Part shown: piece by piece, positions 1 to 8,525 of the stretch
Layout of the letters: every line of letters begins with the position of its first letter
Numbering within the stretch: the stretch's first letter is position 1
DNA from: Anabaenopsis elenkinii CCIBt3563
Lineage (GTDB): Bacteria > Cyanobacteriota > Cyanobacteriia > Cyanobacteriales > Nostocaceae
Assembly: GCF_015245355.1 (NCBI RefSeq)
Contig: NZ_CP063311.1
Coordinates: 2,755,140 to 2,819,139 of the forward strand
Length of the DNA stretch: 64,000 nt
Reading direction: 5' to 3'
The notes under the pieces: model-generated
What the model saw: the letters and a program-made list of their open reading frames with translations, nothing else
The model's database searches: none
Told to the model about the DNA's origin: nothing
Translations under genes and position numbers: made by a program

Positions 1-891
1 GGATAAAATACTTTGATCTAAACCAGGAGCGATCGCACCTAAGAATACCAAACCACTATAAGTATGTAAAATCCCGTCTGCTTGTGAGAAACTAGCCATT
101 AATGCGGAAACAGCAGTCATAATCAATTCCCAGTTAGCATAAGCTTCTGGAGGACGGGAACCCGGTAAAAGAGTAATCACTAATAGTCTGGCGGTTTCTT
201 CGTGATCAACCGCTGATGTACAGGTAGGTTTTAAACCATCCATCATGGGATTACCGACGTTGAAAGCGGGAATTGAGCAATTTTGTAATATTTCCGTAGT
301 TAACGCATCCCTAGGAAACACAGCCTGACAACGGCGACGACTCATCAACCAACGTTCCCAAGGATGATAAATTGAACCAGAAAAGTTTTCCCAACGTGCT
401 GCTTTTGATTTCCTAGGTAATAGTCCCACTTCATCACGCACGTAATATTCTGATTTAGCAGTACCGACGAAAGCATAATTACCACCACTCAAAAAAGCAA
501 ATAACAGCGGTACGATGTCCCCCACCGCTAAAATAGCGCTGTTTTTGCCTAATTTTTCTTGAGAACCCACCCAATCACGAATAGCATGAATTTGATTGAG
601 GGTAAGTTGCAGTAAACCCCCACGTACGTCTGTGATCAGCTGCTTACCATCCATATAAATAAAACCACCAGATGGCATAGTCCGTACTGAACCAATACAG
701 GGAATACCTAACTGCTGGTAAGCACGCCCTTCACCGACTAAAGGTAATGCAAAGATATCTGGGGGGTTTGTTTGTTGTTGGAGTTCCTGTACAATCCTCA
801 CAGCAACTACATCTTCTCCGTGACCATTGCTTAAAACAAGTAGCTGAAAAGGAGAAGTTGCATTTGGGGATAATTGGGAGATATTACTCAT
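1..891 (-). CDS. lipid-A-disaccharide synthase-related protein (3' end cut by window)
   Basis: The minus-strand frame opens at ATG 891 and runs off the left edge without a stop; 297 codons are visible. The protein begins MSNISQLSPNATSPFQLLVL and soon shows SNGHGEDVVAVRI, then a GSRPPEA block near residue 225. This pattern is typical of the cyanobacterial family annotated as lipid-A-disaccharide synthase-related (TIGR03492-like, GT-B glycosyltransferase fold). The real substrate of that family is not established, so the name describes similarity and not a proven lipid A role. No signal peptide is seen. Family membership is from recollection of the motif pattern; the missing C-terminus cannot be judged. 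Confidence 0.75.
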   Translation of the reverse strand, partial: MSNISQLSPNATSPFQLLVLSNGHGEDVVAVRIVQELQQQTNPPDIFALPLVGEGRAYQQLGIPCIGSVRTMPSGGFIYMDGKQLITDVRGGLLQLTLNQIHAIRDWVGSQEKLGKNSAILAVGDIVPLLFAFLSGGNYAFVGTAKSEYYVRDEVGLLPRKSKAARWENFSGSIYHPWERWLMSRRRCQAVFPRDALTTEILQNCSIPAFNVGNPMMDGLKPTCTSAVDHEETARLLVITLLPGSRPPEAYANWELIMTAVSALMASFSQADGILHTYSGLVFLGAIAPGLDQSILS

Positions 892-1507
892 AAAAACACC
901 GGGAATAGGAAATTTTTGCTGTTGTATTAGCTAGTAACGAGTAGTATTTGCCGATTTTACCTCCCACTGAGGCTCTGGTACTACTGTATTGAGAGATCCA
1001 AGTTCTATGCAGCGTCAAACCATGGTTTTGCTTATGGCGGTGGAGTACCAATTGAGTCACCTGTGGGTTAATTCGGGCTGATGATGGTTTGACCCTCTCC
1101 GCCCTATAGAGGGATGGGGTATGACAGCGATTTCAGATAAATGGGGCGAAAGCAAACTCCATATAGATATAGAACAGCGATCTTAATCCTAGGGATAGGG
1201 ATTCTGACCCATACACACTTTTAGATTAATCTGTTAATACTTATAAGAGTAAAATATCTCACCTCTACCCATGAAAATTCGGCTCATGAGTGCCATAGTC
1301 AATACCAATGGGCATGATTTCAGCCCTACGGTGTTAATATAAGCGGGAGGTTGTCGCTGTGCCACACTCGACAATATAGCGCTTGTCATCAAGATGAGTT
1401 ACATAATTATCTCTGTTCATCTGCGGCAAAACTGGCGATTTGGAATTGCCCCAAGACTCTAGAATCAGCACTATCTGCCTAATCAGCACTCAGATTCAAC
1501 ACTTTCT
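892..1507. other. intergenic region, no gene seen
   Basis: About 600 bp between divergent genes (TIGR03492-like gene on minus, kinase on plus). I see no convincing reading frame, RNA gene or strong hairpin; it presumably holds both promoters. Confidence 0.5.
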
Positions 1508-3049
1508 ATGTTAGCAGGCACAACTTTGCAAGGTGGTAAATATACCCTAGTTCAGGAAATAGGGCGCGGTGGCTTTGGCATTACCTTTAAGGCTAATCAT
1601 CACTACTTAGGTCAGGAGGTAGTGATGAAAACTATGAATCAACGGCTGCGTCAACATCCTGATTTTGCTAAGTTTGAGCGCCAATTCCAAGATGAAGCCA
1701 GAAGGTTGGCTATTTGTATCCATCCTCACATTGTCCGCGTCAGTGACTTCTTTGTGGAAGCTGGACTACCTTATATGGTGATGGAATACATTCGTGGCTA
1801 TACTTTGGGAGAAGCATTTGTATTACCGGCTATACCCATCCCGGAAGCCACCGCAATTCATTATATTCGTCAAATTGGTTCGGCATTACAGGTAGTACAT
1901 AACAATGGTTTGCTGCACCGGGATGTGAAGCCAGATAATATTATCCTGCGTGAGGGAACTCAAGAAGTAGTGCTGATTGATTTTGGCATTGCTCGGGAAT
2001 TTAATCATGGTGTGAGGCAAACTCACACTGGAATGGTTTCTGAGGGCTATTCCCCCCTAGAACAATATTTAACCCAAGCACAGCGCACACCCGCTACAGA
2101 TGTTTATGGTTTAGCCGCAACTTTGTATTCTTTGTTGACAGGACAGGTTCCCTTGCCAGTATTGTTACGCGATCGCCAAAAAATGTTATCTCCTCGCGAA
2201 CTGCAACCCCACCTAAGTGCAGCGGTGAATGAAGCGGTCATGCGTGGTATGGCTGTAGAACCTCAATTTCGTCCGGCAACAGTTGCAGAATGGTTGCAAT
2301 TGTTACCACGATATACGATGAATGCACCTCAAGCGGTTCAAACTCAAGCAGTACCCACTGTAGTCTTACCTGTACCGCAGCGGCAAAAAGTTTTGCCCAA
2401 GGGCGAAAAACAGCTATCAAGTCCGGTGAAACAGGGTGCTGCTCGCATCTTCGTAGCTCTGAGTGTAGCTGTTATTTCCGGCACGGCAGGTTTTGGCGTC
2501 ACTAGGATATTGTCTAATTCTCAGACAGAGTTATCTTCACCACCTTTATTTGAACAGCCCACAATTAAGCCGGAACCAAAAACACCATTAGGTAATACCC
2601 GATTTTCATCTGAGGAAGAACACAATTATAGGAGACAAAGTCCCCGTACTTCTGCGCCGCGTCATTCTGTACCAGTGGTGACTCCCAGAACACTACAGAA
2701 TAATATTCCCGTGGTTGAGGAAGAAATTCCCACTAAAAGTAACAGCACTTCCACCGAAAGTACACCACCACCGATATCTACTCAGCCATCAGCCACACCT
2801 AGCACTACTCCCACACCACCATTAGTGGAGACATTACGAAAAATCCGTGATGATCGTGAGGCTTCACAGCAAAAGGAGTCCCGGGAAAATACTTTACCGA
2901 CTATGGATAAAGATGTTACCTTCCCCCCTCCTGTGAGTCCGTTAAATCCCACGATCAATATCCCCACACCGTCAGTGGAAACTCAGGGATCAAGTCCTCC
3001 GCCTCTGGTAGTCCCAACTGGGGAAAACAAGCCGAATAATTCACTATAA
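1508..3049 (+). CDS. membrane-anchored Ser/Thr protein kinase
   Basis: 513 aa Hanks-type kinase. The kinase domain spans about residues 10-268: glycine loop IGRGGFG (18-24), catalytic Lys41 in [12 protein letters not shown] with Asp139, and DFG at 158-160. All key residues are present, so it should be active. A single membrane segment (about 312-332) follows, then a Pro/Ser/Thr-rich, probably periplasmic tail of about 180 residues with no recognisable sensor fold. This one-TM architecture is common among cyanobacterial Spk kinases. The start ATG 1508 gives the canonical N-terminus. Its target is unknown. It is followed by a hairpin, so it is probably monocistronic. Confidence 0.93.
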
Positions 3050-3078
3050 AGAAGGCAAGCCGAAAACCCCACCAGAAA

Positions 3079-3101
3079 CAGCAACTTAGTTGCTGGCTTT
3101 T
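3079..3101 (+). terminator. probable terminator of the kinase gene
   Basis: Stem CAGCAAC/GTTGCTG (3079-3085 with 3089-3095, loop TTA), followed by GCTTTTTG, 30 bp after the kinase stop. Confidence 0.6.
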
Positions 3102-3151
3102 TGCTGTGGGTACGATAGGGGAACTATCACGGGAGGGTTGAAAGCCAACTT

Positions 3152-3257
3152 ACAGCATATTTTGGGTAAATGAAGTACAAATATGCATGATAAAACTCTT
3201 GTCGTGCGGGCAAGAAGCCCGCTGCCAGCTTACCTGACAAGAGATGCAATATGCTGT
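3152..3257. repeat. nested inverted-repeat element
   Basis: Three nested perfect stems share one centre: ACAGCATATT/AATATGCTGT (3152-3161 with 3248-3257), CTCTTGTC/GACAAGAG (3196-3203 with 3236-3243), and GCGGGC/GCCCGC (3206-3211 with 3217-3222). Together they make a ~106 bp potential hairpin. It may be a small palindromic repeat or MITE remnant. From 3244 a 29-codon plus-strand frame (MQYAVYEFHELLRNHQDD...) runs to the TAG at 3331-3333; it may be a gene fragment but is too short to name. Confidence 0.5.
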
Positions 3258-3494
3258 GTATGAGTTTCACGAACTACTGAGAAATCATCAAGATGATGTC
3301 AAAATTGAGGCTATTTTAGACAGTTATAGCTAGAGCGGTAAGCAAAGCGCCACGGATAAGGCTTATCGCCCGCATAAAGCTTGGACTTTTAACAGTTTTA
3401 TAATCCCCACATTCTTGATGGGGATTATGGAGAATATCTTGCTATTTGATGCAATTATCTGTAATATCTAAAAATCATCCCAAAACAACTATAA

Positions 3495-3520
3495 CTTGAT
3501 AGATTAACCGTAGATTAAAT
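3495..3520 (+). promoter_or_regulatory. shared sulfur-island upstream motif, copy 1
   Basis: CTTGATAGATTAACCGTAG followed by ATTAAAT, 20 bp before the sbpA start. It closely matches the motif at 8468-8493 (cysR/cysA gap) and is weaker at 15859-15884. It is probably a promoter/operator element controlling sulfate uptake; the binding protein (CysR is the obvious candidate) is inference. Confidence 0.5.
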
Positions 3521-3539
3521 TCAGGAGCACAAGGTCAGT

Positions 3540-4613
3540 ATGTCGCAAGATATTTGGAATCGATGGAAACCCACGTCTTTAAAAAGTTTTATTTCGCTGT
3601 TTTTAGTAGGAATCAGTTTAAGTGGTGTTATCGCCGCCTGCGCTCCTTCTCCTGATAAGAGTGGTAGCACTTCACAAACAAAAGAACTGACCCTAGTCAG
3701 CTACGCCGTCACCCGCGCCGCCTACGAAAAAATCATTCCCCTATTCGCCAAAGAGTGGAAAGAAAAGACCGGGCAAACTGTCAGATTTGACCAGAGCTAT
3801 GGCGGATCAGGCTCCCAAACCCGTGCGGTAATTGACGGATTAGAGGCAGATATTGTCGCCCTAGCTCTATCAGCAGATACCTTGCAACTCCAGAATGCCG
3901 GATTGATTAAACCAGGTTGGGAGAAAAAGACACCCAACGGTGATGGTATTGTCCATCGTTCCGTGGGTGTGATTGTTACTCGTGAAGGCAACCCTAAAAA
4001 CATTAAAGACTGGGATGATTTAGCCCGCAGTGATGTCAGTGTTATTACTGCTAACCCCAAAACCTCTGGTGGCGCTCGTTGGAACTATATGGTCTTGTGG
4101 GGAAAAGTAACTAAAACAGGCGGCACCGAAAAACAAGCCAAAGACTTTGTGACTAGAGTCTACAAGAACGTGCCAGTTCTACCCAGAGATGCACGGGAAG
4201 CTACTGATGCATTCTTCGTACAAAAACAGGGAGATGCACTGATAAACTATGAAAACGAAGTCATCTTAGCTAAACAACAGGGACAGGACTTACCTTACGT
4301 AGTTCCCGAAATTAATATTTCTATCGATAACCCCATTGCCGTAGTCGATAGCTATGTTGATAAGCGAGGCACTCGTGAAGTAGCAGAAGCCTTTGTACAG
4401 TTTCTCTTTACCCCCGCAGCCCAGCGCGAATTTGCCAAAGTGGGATTTCGCCCGGTAGTACCGGAAGTGGTAGCGGAATTTGCCGATACTTATCCCCAAA
4501 TCTCTAATCTATTCACCATTGAAGACTTTGGTGGATGGAATCAAGTTAGTCCGAAATTCTTTGCCGATGGTGCAATCTTTGACGACATCCAAGCCAATAT
4601 AGCCCGACGCTAG
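3540..4613 (+). CDS. sbpA: sulfate ABC transporter substrate-binding lipoprotein
   Basis: 357 aa periplasmic sulfate-binding protein. The N-terminal signal ends in a lipobox-like VIAAC (Cys about residue 34), so it is probably lipid-anchored, as usual for cyanobacterial SbpA. The mature part has typical family blocks: ELTLVSYAVTRAAYEKIIP, the SYGGSGSQTRAVIDG sulfate-binding loop, LSADT, NPKTSGGARWNYM, and GDALINYENEV. Length fits the Sbp/CysP family. The start ATG 3540 has AGGAG upstream at 3523-3527. It is the first gene of the sulfate permease cluster with cysT and cysW downstream; a ~170 bp C-rich gap separates it from cysT, so expression may be partly uncoupled. Confidence 0.96.
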   Translation: MSQDIWNRWKPTSLKSFISLFLVGISLSGVIAACAPSPDKSGSTSQTKELTLVSYAVTRAAYEKIIPLFAKEWKEKTGQTVRFDQSYGGSGSQTRAVIDGLEADIVALALSADTLQLQNAGLIKPGWEKKTPNGDGIVHRSVGVIVTREGNPKNIKDWDDLARSDVSVITANPKTSGGARWNYMVLWGKVTKTGGTEKQAKDFVTRVYKNVPVLPRDAREATDAFFVQKQGDALINYENEVILAKQQGQDLPYVVPEINISIDNPIAVVDSYVDKRGTREVAEAFVQFLFTPAAQREFAKVGFRPVVPEVVAEFADTYPQISNLFTIEDFGGWNQVSPKFFADGAIFDDIQANIARR

Positions 4614-4737
4614 GATTAAAACAGTGCTGAGTGGGTAGGGGCGGGTTTAAGCAGTCTGTCTGTGATTCGTCGAAATCCTTAGTAAACCCGCCCGTACAAG
4701 AGTGCTGACTGAAGAAAGTTTTGAGTAAGTTTCTTCT

Positions 4738-4775
4738 CCCCTGCCCCCTGCTCCCTGCTCCCCTGCCCCCTTTCC
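4738..4775. repeat. C-rich short tandem repeat before cysT
   Basis: Runs of CCCCTGC / CTCCCTG heptamer-like units directly before the cysT start. Similar TTCCCTG-type units recur inside the MITE-like repeats and at 46957-47022. Confidence 0.5.
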
Positions 4776-4781
4776 TCAACT

Positions 4782-5633
4782 ATGACAGTTTCCAAAACAC
4801 AGTCTACCTTCCCTCTCGCCCCCCAAAATTTGCTTAAACGCTTGTCTTTGCCCTGGGGGGTAACAATTACTTATCTCTCCATCGTCCTACTGTTGCCTGT
4901 GTCCGCCTTGATACTACGGGCTGCAACCCTATCACCTATTGAGTTTTGGCGGCTGGCTACTGCCCCCGTGGCACTATCAACCTACAATATCACTTTTGTG
5001 ACTGCCTTCTTTGCCGCCGCTATTAACTGCGTGGCTGGAACTGCAACAGCCTGGGTGCTGGTGCGCTACGATTTCCCTTTTAAAAGGGTTTTAGATGCTG
5101 TGATTGACCTGCCCTTTGCTCTACCCACGGCAGTTGCAGGTATCACTCTGGCAACAGTTTACAGTGAGCAAGGCTGGATTGGCTCATTGCTATCTCCCCT
5201 GGGTATTAGGGTATCTTTTACTCGCTTGGGAGTGGCAGTGGCGATGGTGTTTATTTGCGTGCCTTTTGTGATCCGAACAGTGCAGCCTGTACTACAAGAG
5301 CTAGATTCAACCATCGAAGAAGCTGCCTGGTCTCTGGGAGCCTCCCGATGGCAAACTTTTTGGCTAGTGGTACTACCGCCCATTATACCTGCCATCCTCA
5401 CCGGTACAACTCAGGCTTTTGCTAGGGCTGTGGGCGAGTATGGTTCAGTGGTCTTGATTGCTGCGAATATTCCCTATCAAGATTTAATTGCTCCCATTTT
5501 AGTATTCCAGCGCCTAGAACAAAACGACTTACCTGGAGCCACAGCGGTTGGGACAGTGCTGCTGGTGATTTCTCTGGTGCTGCTACTAGCAGTGAATATA
5601 TTGCAAACTTGGAGGCAACGCTATGGCGGTTGA
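4782..5633 (+). CDS. cysT: sulfate ABC transporter permease CysT
   Basis: 283 aa inner-membrane permease with about six membrane segments. The cytoplasmic EAA loop is visible as EEAAWSLGASRWQTFWLVVLP, where it docks on CysA. The sequence LPFALPTAVAGITLATVY is characteristic of CysT/CysU. The gene overlaps cysW by 11 bp, which implies translational coupling and an obligate CysT/CysW heterodimer. Known role: sulfate/thiosulfate channel of the SbpA-CysTWA importer. Confidence 0.96.
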   Translation: MTVSKTQSTFPLAPQNLLKRLSLPWGVTITYLSIVLLLPVSALILRAATLSPIEFWRLATAPVALSTYNITFVTAFFAAAINCVAGTATAWVLVRYDFPFKRVLDAVIDLPFALPTAVAGITLATVYSEQGWIGSLLSPLGIRVSFTRLGVAVAMVFICVPFVIRTVQPVLQELDSTIEEAAWSLGASRWQTFWLVVLPPIIPAILTGTTQAFARAVGEYGSVVLIAANIPYQDLIAPILVFQRLEQNDLPGATAVGTVLLVISLVLLLAVNILQTWRQRYGG

Positions 5634-6498
5634 AGTGAAATCTATACAGTCTCTACCTTCAGGTCAGGTCAAGCCAAAACAAGCTGGAGAGTGGGGCAAA
5701 GTTGCTTTGATTGCGGCAGTTACAGCCTATTTAGCATTAGTCTTGCTGCTGCCCACGCTTTATGTGTTCATTGGAGCCTTTAATCGCGGTATTGCCCCGT
5801 TTTTCGCCACCCTCACCAGCCGGGACTTTACTCAAGCCCTACGCTTGACGGCAATGGCGGTGGGCATAGCTGTACCTTTCAACGTTGTTTTTGGGCTTTG
5901 TGCAGCCTGGGCAATTGCCCGCCGTCGCTTTCGGGGGCGTACCCTGCTATTAAGTATTATTGACTTGCCCTTTTCGATTTCGCCGATTGTGGCAGGTTTA
6001 ATGCTGGTCTCCCTCTATGGACGTAATGGGCTACTTGGCCCCCTGCTACAATTCCTGGATATCAGAATTATCTTTTCGTTCCCTGGTATTGCTTTGGCGA
6101 CGATGCTTGGGGGAATGCCTTTTGTGGCGCGGGAAGTAATTCCAGTCTTGGAAGAAGTTGGGACTCAGGAAGAAGAAGCTGCTAAAACTTTGGGCGCTAG
6201 CGAATGGCAAACTTTCTGGCGAGTCACACTACCTTCTATTCGCTGGGCATTACTTTATGGCATTATTCTCACCACTGCCCGTGCGATGGGAGAGTATGGT
6301 GCTATTGCTGTAGTTTCTAGTAACTTAATTGGCCGTACCCAGACTCTAACTTTGTATGTGGAAGGGGCTTATCGTAATTACGATTCTCAAAGTGCTTTTG
6401 CTGCTTCGGTGGTGCTAGCTGGATTGGCTGCTTGTACTCTGATCATTAAAGAGGTGTTTGAGCGCCGCATCCGCATAAAAGATGAGGGAGACAGCTAG
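5623..6498 (+). CDS. cysW: sulfate ABC transporter permease CysW
   Basis: 291 aa partner permease of CysT. About six membrane segments, with EAA loop EEEAAKTLGASEWQTFWRVTLP and the C-terminal-domain signature ARAMGEYGAIAVVSSNLIG. The start ATG lies inside the cysT end in another frame. A short tandem repeat follows the stop, then the NIL-domain genes on the same strand. Confidence 0.96.
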   Translation: MAVEVKSIQSLPSGQVKPKQAGEWGKVALIAAVTAYLALVLLLPTLYVFIGAFNRGIAPFFATLTSRDFTQALRLTAMAVGIAVPFNVVFGLCAAWAIARRRFRGRTLLLSIIDLPFSISPIVAGLMLVSLYGRNGLLGPLLQFLDIRIIFSFPGIALATMLGGMPFVAREVIPVLEEVGTQEEEAAKTLGASEWQTFWRVTLPSIRWALLYGIILTTARAMGEYGAIAVVSSNLIGRTQTLTLYVEGAYRNYDSQSAFAASVVLAGLAACTLIIKEVFERRIRIKDEGDS

Positions 6499-6509
6499 TA
6501 CGCGATCCG

Positions 6510-6541
6510 AATTCAAAATTCAAAATTCAAAATTCAAAATT
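6510..6541. repeat. short tandem repeat (AATTCAAA)
   Basis: Four consecutive copies of an ATTCAAAA-type octamer just after cysW, a common intergenic microsatellite in Nostocales. Confidence 0.6.
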
Positions 6542-6622
6542 AAATACCCCACGGATAAATCAGGGGGCTTGAATTAATGTTGTTTGACTTTTTTCTTCTA
6601 CGTTTTCTTTGGTAATTTGAAT

Positions 6623-6889
6623 ATGGTTACTGACGGTCAGATCATTCACAAAAAAATTCGCCTACGAATTCCCACAAATTTTCATCAAGAACCGGTTATT
6701 TCGCGTTTAGTCTCGGACTATGGTTTAACGATTAATATTACAGCGGCGATTTTGGGTGCAAATGCTGTGGGTGACGGTTGGTTTGAACTGGACTTACAAG
6801 GTTTTGCAACACAGATAGATGATGCTATCAATTGGCTCCGGGATATAGAGCTAGAAATCTGGGATGAAAATAGCGTCAGCGATTGGTGA
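6623..6889 (+). CDS. free-standing NIL-domain protein (single domain)
   Basis: 88 aa from ATG 6623 (MVTDGQ); an upstream in-frame start at 6584 would add a hydrophobic 13-residue stretch without homology and is less likely. One NIL domain fills the protein: KIRLRIPTNFHQEPVISRLVSDYGL, then VNI-type strand INITAAILGA, and GWFELDLQG. NIL domains normally sit at the C-terminus of the methionine importer ATPase MetN, where they bind a sulfur amino acid and inhibit transport. Here the domain stands alone in the sulfate permease cluster. A ligand-sensing or regulatory role in sulfur supply is inference. Confidence 0.8.
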   Translation: MVTDGQIIHKKIRLRIPTNFHQEPVISRLVSDYGLTINITAAILGANAVGDGWFELDLQGFATQIDDAINWLRDIELEIWDENSVSDW

Positions 6890-6917
6890 TTAACTGTTCT
6901 TTTAGTTCCTTAATCCT

Positions 6918-7535
6918 ATGCCACGTAAAAAAATACACCCACTAACTCCCATTTATAGCCGCATCCGTATACCCCTGCATTACCAACGCCAACCTTTGAT
7001 TTCCCGTTTGGTATCCCGCTATGGTGTCACGGTGAATATCAATGCGGCGATGCTCTCAGCTACAGACAGCCACGGTTGGTTTGACTTACAACTCCAAGGG
7101 AAATCTCAACATATTTATGATGGACTGCTGTATTTACATAACTTGGGAGTAGATTTAATGCATACAGGTATTACACAGGGTATGCAGCATAATTTAGGTT
7201 CTCGGTCATTTCCGCGTCCAAGGACAGAAATACCTACACCTGCACCAAGTTATACTTACCAAAATTACGGCAGTCAATCCTATCGGATGGGCTTACAAAT
7301 TTGCATCTTGAAAGATTACTACCAAACACCCATAATTTTTGATTTAGTGTCTCGCTATGGAATCACAGTCAATATTATTGGGGCTTCACTACCAGCAAAT
7401 CAGCAAGAGGATGGTTGGTTTGATTTAGACCTGTGGGGTAAACCGCAGCAACTTTTTTCTAGTTGCGATTATTTGCAAAAGCTCAATTTACCACTATGGT
7501 TAGATGCTTCTTCTTTGCATGGACAGATTATCTAA
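6918..7535 (+). CDS. tandem two-NIL-domain protein
   Basis: 205 aa with two NIL domains: about residues 12-78 (SRIRIPLHYQRQPLISRLV ... HGWFDLQLQG) and about 130-197 (LQICILKDYYQTPIIFDLV ... DGWFDLDLWG), joined by a Pro/Tyr/Gln-rich linker of about 45 residues. No membrane segment or DNA-binding motif is seen. It starts 28 bp after the preceding NIL gene and 15-40 bp before the next one, so the three are probably one transcript with cysTW. Domain duplication suggests a pseudo-dimer. Function unknown; a ligand sensor for sulfate transport or cysteine metabolism is inferred from context. Confidence 0.82.
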   Translation: MPRKKIHPLTPIYSRIRIPLHYQRQPLISRLVSRYGVTVNINAAMLSATDSHGWFDLQLQGKSQHIYDGLLYLHNLGVDLMHTGITQGMQHNLGSRSFPRPRTEIPTPAPSYTYQNYGSQSYRMGLQICILKDYYQTPIIFDLVSRYGITVNIIGASLPANQQEDGWFDLDLWGKPQQLFSSCDYLQKLNLPLWLDASSLHGQII

Positions 7536-7574
7536 ATCAAATATTGATTTATGGTTTTATTTGTTGGTCAAAGT

Positions 7575-7841
7575 ATGAGCATGACTCGACTACGTGTGCG
7601 TTTACATATTCCTCAATTTTACTTGCAAGAACCAATTATTTCTCAAATGATTTCTCGCTATCAATTGACAGTTAATATTACCGGAGCAGAGCTAGACAAA
7701 AATACTAATGAACAAGGATGTTTTGACTTAGAACTAGAAGGTTCTATGTCTCACATCAATAGTTGTTTAACTTATCTGGAATCTTTAAATCTGAAAATTT
7801 TAGGTAAGTCCAGTCCAGATGGTGATAGTTGGCATTGTTGA
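7575..7841 (+). CDS. free-standing NIL-domain protein (single domain)
   Basis: 88 aa if started at ATG 7575 (MSMTRLRVRLHI); the in-frame ATG 7551 would add eight residues and cannot be excluded, as neither has a strong ribosome site. One NIL domain: LRVRLHIPQFYLQEPIISQMI, LTVNITGAEL, and CFDLELEG (Trp of the usual GWFDL replaced by Cys). It is the third NIL gene in a row, convergent with the CysR-like gene 20 bp downstream. Confidence 0.78.
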   Translation: MSMTRLRVRLHIPQFYLQEPIISQMISRYQLTVNITGAELDKNTNEQGCFDLELEGSMSHINSCLTYLESLNLKILGKSSPDGDSWHC

Positions 7842-7861
7842 TTTGTTTAGATTCTTTGTTT

Positions 7862-8455
7862 TTAAATTTCATAGTGCCAAATATCCTCTTCCCGCAGCAC
7901 AATTTTATGTAACCGCAGCCTGTGAATAGATCCTTGTTCTTCTAATTTTTGCAAAATACGAGTGATGGTGACGCGAGTAGAACCAATGGTTTCAGCAATG
8001 TCTTGGTGAGTCAGACGCAAATCAATTAGTCTACCTTTTTGAACTTCTCGCCCAAATCTATTCGCTAGCCATTCTAACAACTTAATAACCATAATTTCTA
8101 CGGTTTTATGGCTACGAATTACCATTAATTCCTCTGTTCGCTGAAGATGTAACCTTAAAATTTGGAGTAATTCCGATGAATCTTGAATTTCCACGGCGCT
8201 TAATTCCACTTTAGTGAGGCACTCAATTTGATAAGGTTCTGTTTTAGACAATACTGTTCCAATAATGGCACCTACTCCCCATAGACCCAGGGTGACAATT
8301 GTCCCATCTTCATGCCATGTGACGATTCGCACGACACCTTGCTCAATTTTCCACAGATAATCGTTGTTTCTTGGCAGTATAGAGCGGGAGGAAAAGCTTG
8401 TTTTCAGATGACGTATAGGAGGTGTAAAAGCAGAGGATAAAGTTGTTATGTTCAT
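7862..8455 (-). CDS. cysR: Crp/Fnr-family regulator, CysR-like
   Basis: 197 aa. The N-terminal half is a cyclic-nucleotide-type beta-roll (DYLWKIEQGVVRIVTWHEDGTIVTLGLWGVGAIIG) without the phosphate-binding cassette of true cAMP sensors. The C-terminal winged helix is clear: LRLTHQDIAETIGSTRVTIT, with recognition helix GSTRVTITRIL. In Synechococcus, CysR is a Crp-type regulator of sulfate uptake encoded inside the cys permease cluster; size, family and location fit. It is divergent from cysA with a 70 bp gap that holds the shared motif, suggesting control of both cysA and itself. The symbol is inferred from family and context. Confidence 0.8.
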   Translation of the reverse strand: MNITTLSSAFTPPIRHLKTSFSSRSILPRNNDYLWKIEQGVVRIVTWHEDGTIVTLGLWGVGAIIGTVLSKTEPYQIECLTKVELSAVEIQDSSELLQILRLHLQRTEELMVIRSHKTVEIMVIKLLEWLANRFGREVQKGRLIDLRLTHQDIAETIGSTRVTITRILQKLEEQGSIHRLRLHKIVLREEDIWHYEI

Positions 8456-8467
8456 AAAGTCCTAAAA

Positions 8468-8493
8468 GTTGATAGACAAACCGTAGTTAATTT
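8468..8493 (+). promoter_or_regulatory. shared sulfur-island motif, copy 2 (cysR/cysA gap)
   Basis: GTTGATAGACAAACCGTAG followed by TTAATTT, in the divergent gap. It matches about 20 of 25 positions with the copy before sbpA. From this spot one bound regulator could affect both cysR and cysA. Confidence 0.5.
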
Positions 8494-8525
8494 TAATATA
8501 TACCAAGTTGGAGGAACAAAGAACG

